A DNA stretch of 64,000 bases, taken from NCBI GenBank assembly GCA_964388445.1, contig CAYMAI010000010.1:16629-80628 (forward strand), written 5' to 3'. Source of the stretch: CAYMAI01 sp964388445. GTDB lineage: Bacteria; 4484-113; JAGGVC01. The notes under the pieces are model-generated. The model ran no database searches. It was given only the letters and a program-made list of their open reading frames with translations, and was not told where the DNA came from. Both the position numbers and the translations under genes were made by a program. Below are positions 60,834 through 64,000 of this stretch, piece after piece. Position 1 is the stretch's first letter; every line of letters begins with the position of its first letter.

Positions 60834-61559
60834 TCAATACGGCGCGATTCGGGTTTTGCCGGGCAGCAGCTCGAACTTTTCGTCGTAGTCCGACACGGGA
60901 TTGCAGGGAATGACGGGAGAGTTTTCGATGTTCAATAGCCGCTCGCGATAATCTTCGAGATAACCCCGCAGCGTCTTCTCGTCCGCGGTCATCGCGCCGT
61001 ACGCGATGAACGGTTCGAGCACGGTGAATCCGCAGAATTGCAGCGTGCCGTGCGTAATCGGCCAGAGTATAACGCCGATGTCGCCGTTTAGACCCGCCGG
61101 CGAATAAATCGTCTTCGGCCCGCCGGTCGTCAGCGACAGCATCGCCTTTTTGCCGCGCATATACCCGCCGTCGTACCACACGCCGAAGTCGTACGCATAG
61201 CCGACCGCCAGCACTCTGTCGAACCAGCCTTTCAAAATCGCGGGAACCGAAAACCACCAGACCGGACTTTGGAAAATCACTAGGTCTGCCCACGACAGCT
61301 TTTTCTGCTCGGCGGCGGCGTCCTCGGCGGTCGCGCCGGTGCGGCTTGCGTGACCCTGCTCGAAAAATACCTGCAGGCGCTCCGGATTTTGGCGCGCGGC
61401 GAAATCTTCGCTCCCGGCCGCGGCGCGAAAGTTCATTTCGTAAAGGTCCGACACGCGCACTTCGTGGCCCGCGCCGGTGAGCGTCTGGACCGCCAAGTCT
61501 TTAAGCGCGCCCGTGAAGCTATTCGGCTCCGGGTGGGCGAACACGATGAGTATTTTCAA
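60834..61559 (-). CDS. NAD(P)H quinone reductase (flavodoxin-like fold)
   Basis: A 241-residue flavin oxidoreductase of the Flavodoxin_2 family (NQO1/MdaB/KefF-like), which reduces quinones with NAD(P)H. It begins MKILIVFAHPEPNSFTGALK, with the FMN/FAD site in LVIFQSPVWWFSVPAILKGW and the LSLTTGGPKTIYSP loop. Start ATG 61559 behind GGAGG. It is convergent with the LeuD gene and stands alone. Confidence 0.9.
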   Translation of the reverse strand: MKILIVFAHPEPNSFTGALKDLAVQTLTGAGHEVRVSDLYEMNFRAAAGSEDFAARQNPERLQVFFEQGHASRTGATAEDAAAEQKKLSWADLVIFQSPVWWFSVPAILKGWFDRVLAVGYAYDFGVWYDGGYMRGKKAMLSLTTGGPKTIYSPAGLNGDIGVILWPITHGTLQFCGFTVLEPFIAYGAMTADEKTLRGYLEDYRERLLNIENSPVIPCNPVSDYDEKFELLPGKTRIAPY

Positions 61560-61778
61560 ACCGGCCTCCGGTTATGTTGCAATGTGCTTTCCGCCGCACG
61601 CACAAGCCGCGCACGCGACAAGTTTAAATATCCCGCAAACGCGGCGATTGGCGAAATTCCCGGCGGCGATTCGGCAAACTGAAACCCAAAGCCTTACTGC
61701 TGCGGCAACGCGCCCCGGCGGGAGAGGCCGCCGGAGCGCTGTAAACTGGGCATCAGCCCTTCAAACTAGCGCGGCAGG

Positions 61779-62234
61779 TCAGGATTCTTCGGGGGGGAGG
61801 ACGGTGATAAATTCATCATATGTTTTTGTCAGGCTAGTTCCATCCCAATAAACCAATGTAACGGTTACTGCGTGGCTTCCTGTACTACCAATCCACACTG
61901 TGCCAGGAATTACAAAAGTCCCGAAAGAACCTGGTTCGTTTTCCGACATATACCGGTCAATTTCTATTGGTTCTGTGATTTCGTAGGTTGCGGACCCAAT
62001 CTTCAGGTAGGCTTTGGTTATGGGATTGGCGAAGGTAATATCGGTTGACGTAAGAAATCCGCGAATTTCAAAGCCAAAGTTAAACGGAGCAACACCGATT
62101 GTGCTTTTGGAGTTTGTGTGCAGAAAAATACTTCTGGAAACCGGAAGTAAAGGACCAAAGGTAAGTCCCGGGCCATTTTTCTCTCCGCAAGAAGTTAAGG
62201 TCAATATCAAAAGCACTAAAACGGCAGTCTTCAT
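61779..62234 (-). CDS. Small lipoprotein, unknown function
   Basis: A 151-residue lipoprotein: MKTAVLVLLILTLTSCGEKN has a classic lipobox at LTSC. The mature part is rich in Thr, Ile and Gly and looks like a single beta-sandwich (TVTLVYWDGTSLTKTYDEFI near the end). Start ATG 62234 behind AGGAGG. It lies 12 bases after the subtilisin-like lipoprotein and is AT-rich like it, so they probably form one operon; a partner or propeptide-like inhibitor role is possible but unproven. Confidence 0.75.
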   Translation of the reverse strand: MKTAVLVLLILTLTSCGEKNGPGLTFGPLLPVSRSIFLHTNSKSTIGVAPFNFGFEIRGFLTSTDITFANPITKAYLKIGSATYEITEPIEIDRYMSENEPGSFGTFVIPGTVWIGSTGSHAVTVTLVYWDGTSLTKTYDEFITVLPPEES

Positions 62235-62246
62235 TGCTTTGTCCTC

Positions 62247-63979
62247 CTAATCCAAGGCCAATCGTGCATTAAGTCTGCGAAGAAAAGATATTTCTTCTTG
62301 GAGGTCCTGAGTACCTCGTTCAACTATTCGAATCCGTATTTGGTGCGGCGTTAAACTCGGATATCTGCTTGATAGCAAAGCTGCAATTGCAGAAACATGT
62401 GGAGCCGCAAAAGAAGTACCGCTTTCACTCGACCAGTTTCCGGAAGTATAGCCCAACTGAAAATGTTTAACGGGGCTAAGGCCGATCATGTCCGTCGATA
62501 AAATATCTGTACCTGGAGCAGCTATATTTACCCATTGCGGATTATAATTCTGATTGCTTGAACGTTTTTTCTCATCATTGTAACCTGTAACCGCCATAGT
62601 ATTTGCATATGCTGCTGGATAATTCCAGGAAGAACTGGAATTATTATTTCCAGCGCAACATACAAATAAAATATATTGCGAGAGGTGGTTTATGAATCGA
62701 CTTTCCAGTAATATATATTTTGATGACATATTTGGATTAAATATACTATAACTGCAATTTGCTACTTCGATGTTGTAGTACGGAGTATTGCTACTTGGGT
62801 AAACACCTTTTATTTTTCCAATTGCGTCATATGCATTCAATGTCGCGCTAGAAGAGAAGACTGCTGTACCATATCCATTTGAAAAGGCCTTGATTGCCAC
62901 CGGCAAATAGCGATTTCTATGAGATATTCCACAAACAGCCGTTTGCTGCGAAGGTGGGCTATCGTTGTTAATTCCAGCGGAGATTATTCCGGCAACAAAT
63001 GTGCCGTGTCCTAAGTCATGCGCACAATACGGATTCCAATCAAGTAGCCAGCTCCAAGGGGCACCACCGTTTTGCAAGTAAGTTGTAGACGATGATTTAT
63101 CCCCTGTATTAACTCCATGCGTTGTTCGGTTTGCTATGAGGTCGGAATATCCTAATTGTACTCCGGTATCAAGAACTGCGACAACTTCAGATGAGCTTCC
63201 ATAATAGCTAGCGCGCCAAGCATTATGAATATTAATGCTTGCTCCTGAGCTGTCATTAATCGCCCACTGATTTGCAAACTGAGAATCGTTCGGATTGGTG
63301 TATGGCCAAATGTCAATATCCACAGTTCTATCCGGATCTACTGACTCAATTAAATCCGGATATTGTTGCGGCCATTGGGAAACAGCATATTCTACAGTCG
63401 TACCTAAAGGTAATGTGGCTCCCAGGCCCTTTACGCAATCCCACTCTGCATAAATATATAAGTTTTCAGTCTGCACAAAGCCAGCAACATCTTGGTTTTG
63501 TAGAACTTGAACATACGATAGTAGCTGATAGTAGCAATCGTTTAAATCTCGTTCTATATCGAAATAATTCGGGTCCATTTCCGGAAAAACCGGCGGGTTC
63601 TTGAACGCGATTATTACTCTTCCGTCGATTATAGGGTATGTCTCCTGGGTACGCGGATCGGTAAAGTCGCGAATGTCCCATTCGTCTTCTTCGTCGAATC
63701 CGCCGCCGCTTCCGCCCGGGCCGCCGTCCATCGGCTCTTCTCCGCCTCCGCCGAAATCTCCCGCGGACGAGTTTCCGCGACTTTTGGTTGCGGATTGGCT
63801 TTCCGTAGTGGCATCCTGGCCGTCTGCCGATGTTGCTGGAATCAAACCGGTCGCATCCCCCGCGGTCATTTTAGCGTCCCTGTCACAAGACATCAGCGCA
63901 AAGGCGCACATCAAAACGAGGGCGAGTAAAACTACCCCCCCCCCCGCCGGGGGCAAACGAAAACTTGGACTTTTTCATG
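62247..63979 (-). CDS. Subtilisin-like (S8) lipoprotein protease, frame broken at a C/G tract
   Basis: A serine protease of family S8 with the triad residues Asp in VVAVLDTGVQL, His in GHGTFVAGIIS and Ser in ESGTSFAAPHVSA. Its N-terminus has a lipobox (CAFALMSCDRD) and an acidic, Gly-rich linker. The likely start is ATG 63979 (MKKSKFSFAP) behind AAGGAG, but the run of 11 G residues (63935-63945 on the minus strand) puts that start out of frame with the rest; 10 or 13 G would join them. A TTG at 63956 could start the in-frame part without a ribosome site. The catalytic domain is AT-rich from about 62300 to 63550. Confidence 0.82.
63935..63945. repeat. 11-base C homopolymer (G on the coding strand)
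   Basis: Eleven C residues lie within the signal-peptide region of the S8 protease gene. Tract length decides whether the ATG at 63979 is in frame. It may be phase-variable or a sequencing error. Confidence 0.85.
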
Positions 63980-64000
63980 TCCTACTCCTTTGGTTGAATT

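Noticed and set aside
1..64000. tRNA, rRNA, CRISPR arrays, prophage or transposase genes
   Set aside because: Reading both strands I found no tRNA-like cloverleaf signatures, no regularly spaced identical repeats and no integrase or transposase motifs.

Overview
The window looks like a stretch of chromosome from an uncultured bacterium, probably a metagenome-assembled genome; I cannot place the phylum. Core genes are moderately GC-rich and mostly start at ATG or GTG behind GGAG-type ribosome sites. Many promoters carry a clear -10 box, often GGTATAAT. Notable traits are a catalase-peroxidase tail, HisC, a bacillithiol-type BshC, an archaeal/eukaryal-type prolyl-tRNA synthetase, a split transketolase, a Ycf46-type AAA protein, and four secreted dockerin lipoproteins with no cohesin in view.

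Layout. 1-4000: katG tail, hisC, a sirtuin, then an AT-rich islet with a NYN-domain gene and a GNAT gene. 4100-11960: three tandem paralogous dockerin/PKD/propeller lipoproteins, the first broken by a stop codon and a frameshift. 12000-15400: an AT-rich lipoprotein, a DUF488 gene, an acyl-CoA dehydrogenase and a 33-residue histone-H1-like peptide. 15400-23600: a helical-repeat protein, a DUF3800 gene, a Ycf46-type ATPase with a coiled-coil partner, a methyltransferase and BshC. 23700-31100: a fourth dockerin lipoprotein, a CAP-domain protein, a secretin-N-like protein, a TPR protein, and a nucleotidyltransferase fused to a new C-terminal domain. 31100-34100: an AT-rich DNA methyltransferase pair, GNAT and thiamine-binding proteins. 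34200-44600: dnaE, a STAS protein, a glycosyltransferase, a trio of HtrA-like proteins (only the middle one keeps its triad) and proS. 44800-47100: an NgoMIV-like restriction-modification operon with Vsr. 47300-57400: split transketolase, a dienelactone hydrolase, a trehalose operon (DUF5752-like, TreT, OtsB, OtsA), a DUF1844 protein and a double GT2 glycosyltransferase. 57400-60300: a mosaic of intergenic repeats leading into a candidate effector/immunity-like pair and a tiny ORF with a near-perfect Shine-Dalgarno. 60267-end: LeuD-type isomerase subunit, a quinone reductase, a small lipoprotein and a subtilisin-like lipoprotein with an 11-base C tract that breaks its signal peptide.

The main structural theme is single-gene or few-gene AT-rich cassettes dropped between core genes. 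In two independent cases (sirtuin/NYN and acyl-CoA dehydrogenase/DUF488) the inserted gene is bracketed by the intact 3' end of the neighbouring core gene and a second, diverged copy of that same 3' end in direct orientation. A second theme is leaderless expression: three genes have a -10 box exactly 6 bases before a GTG start.
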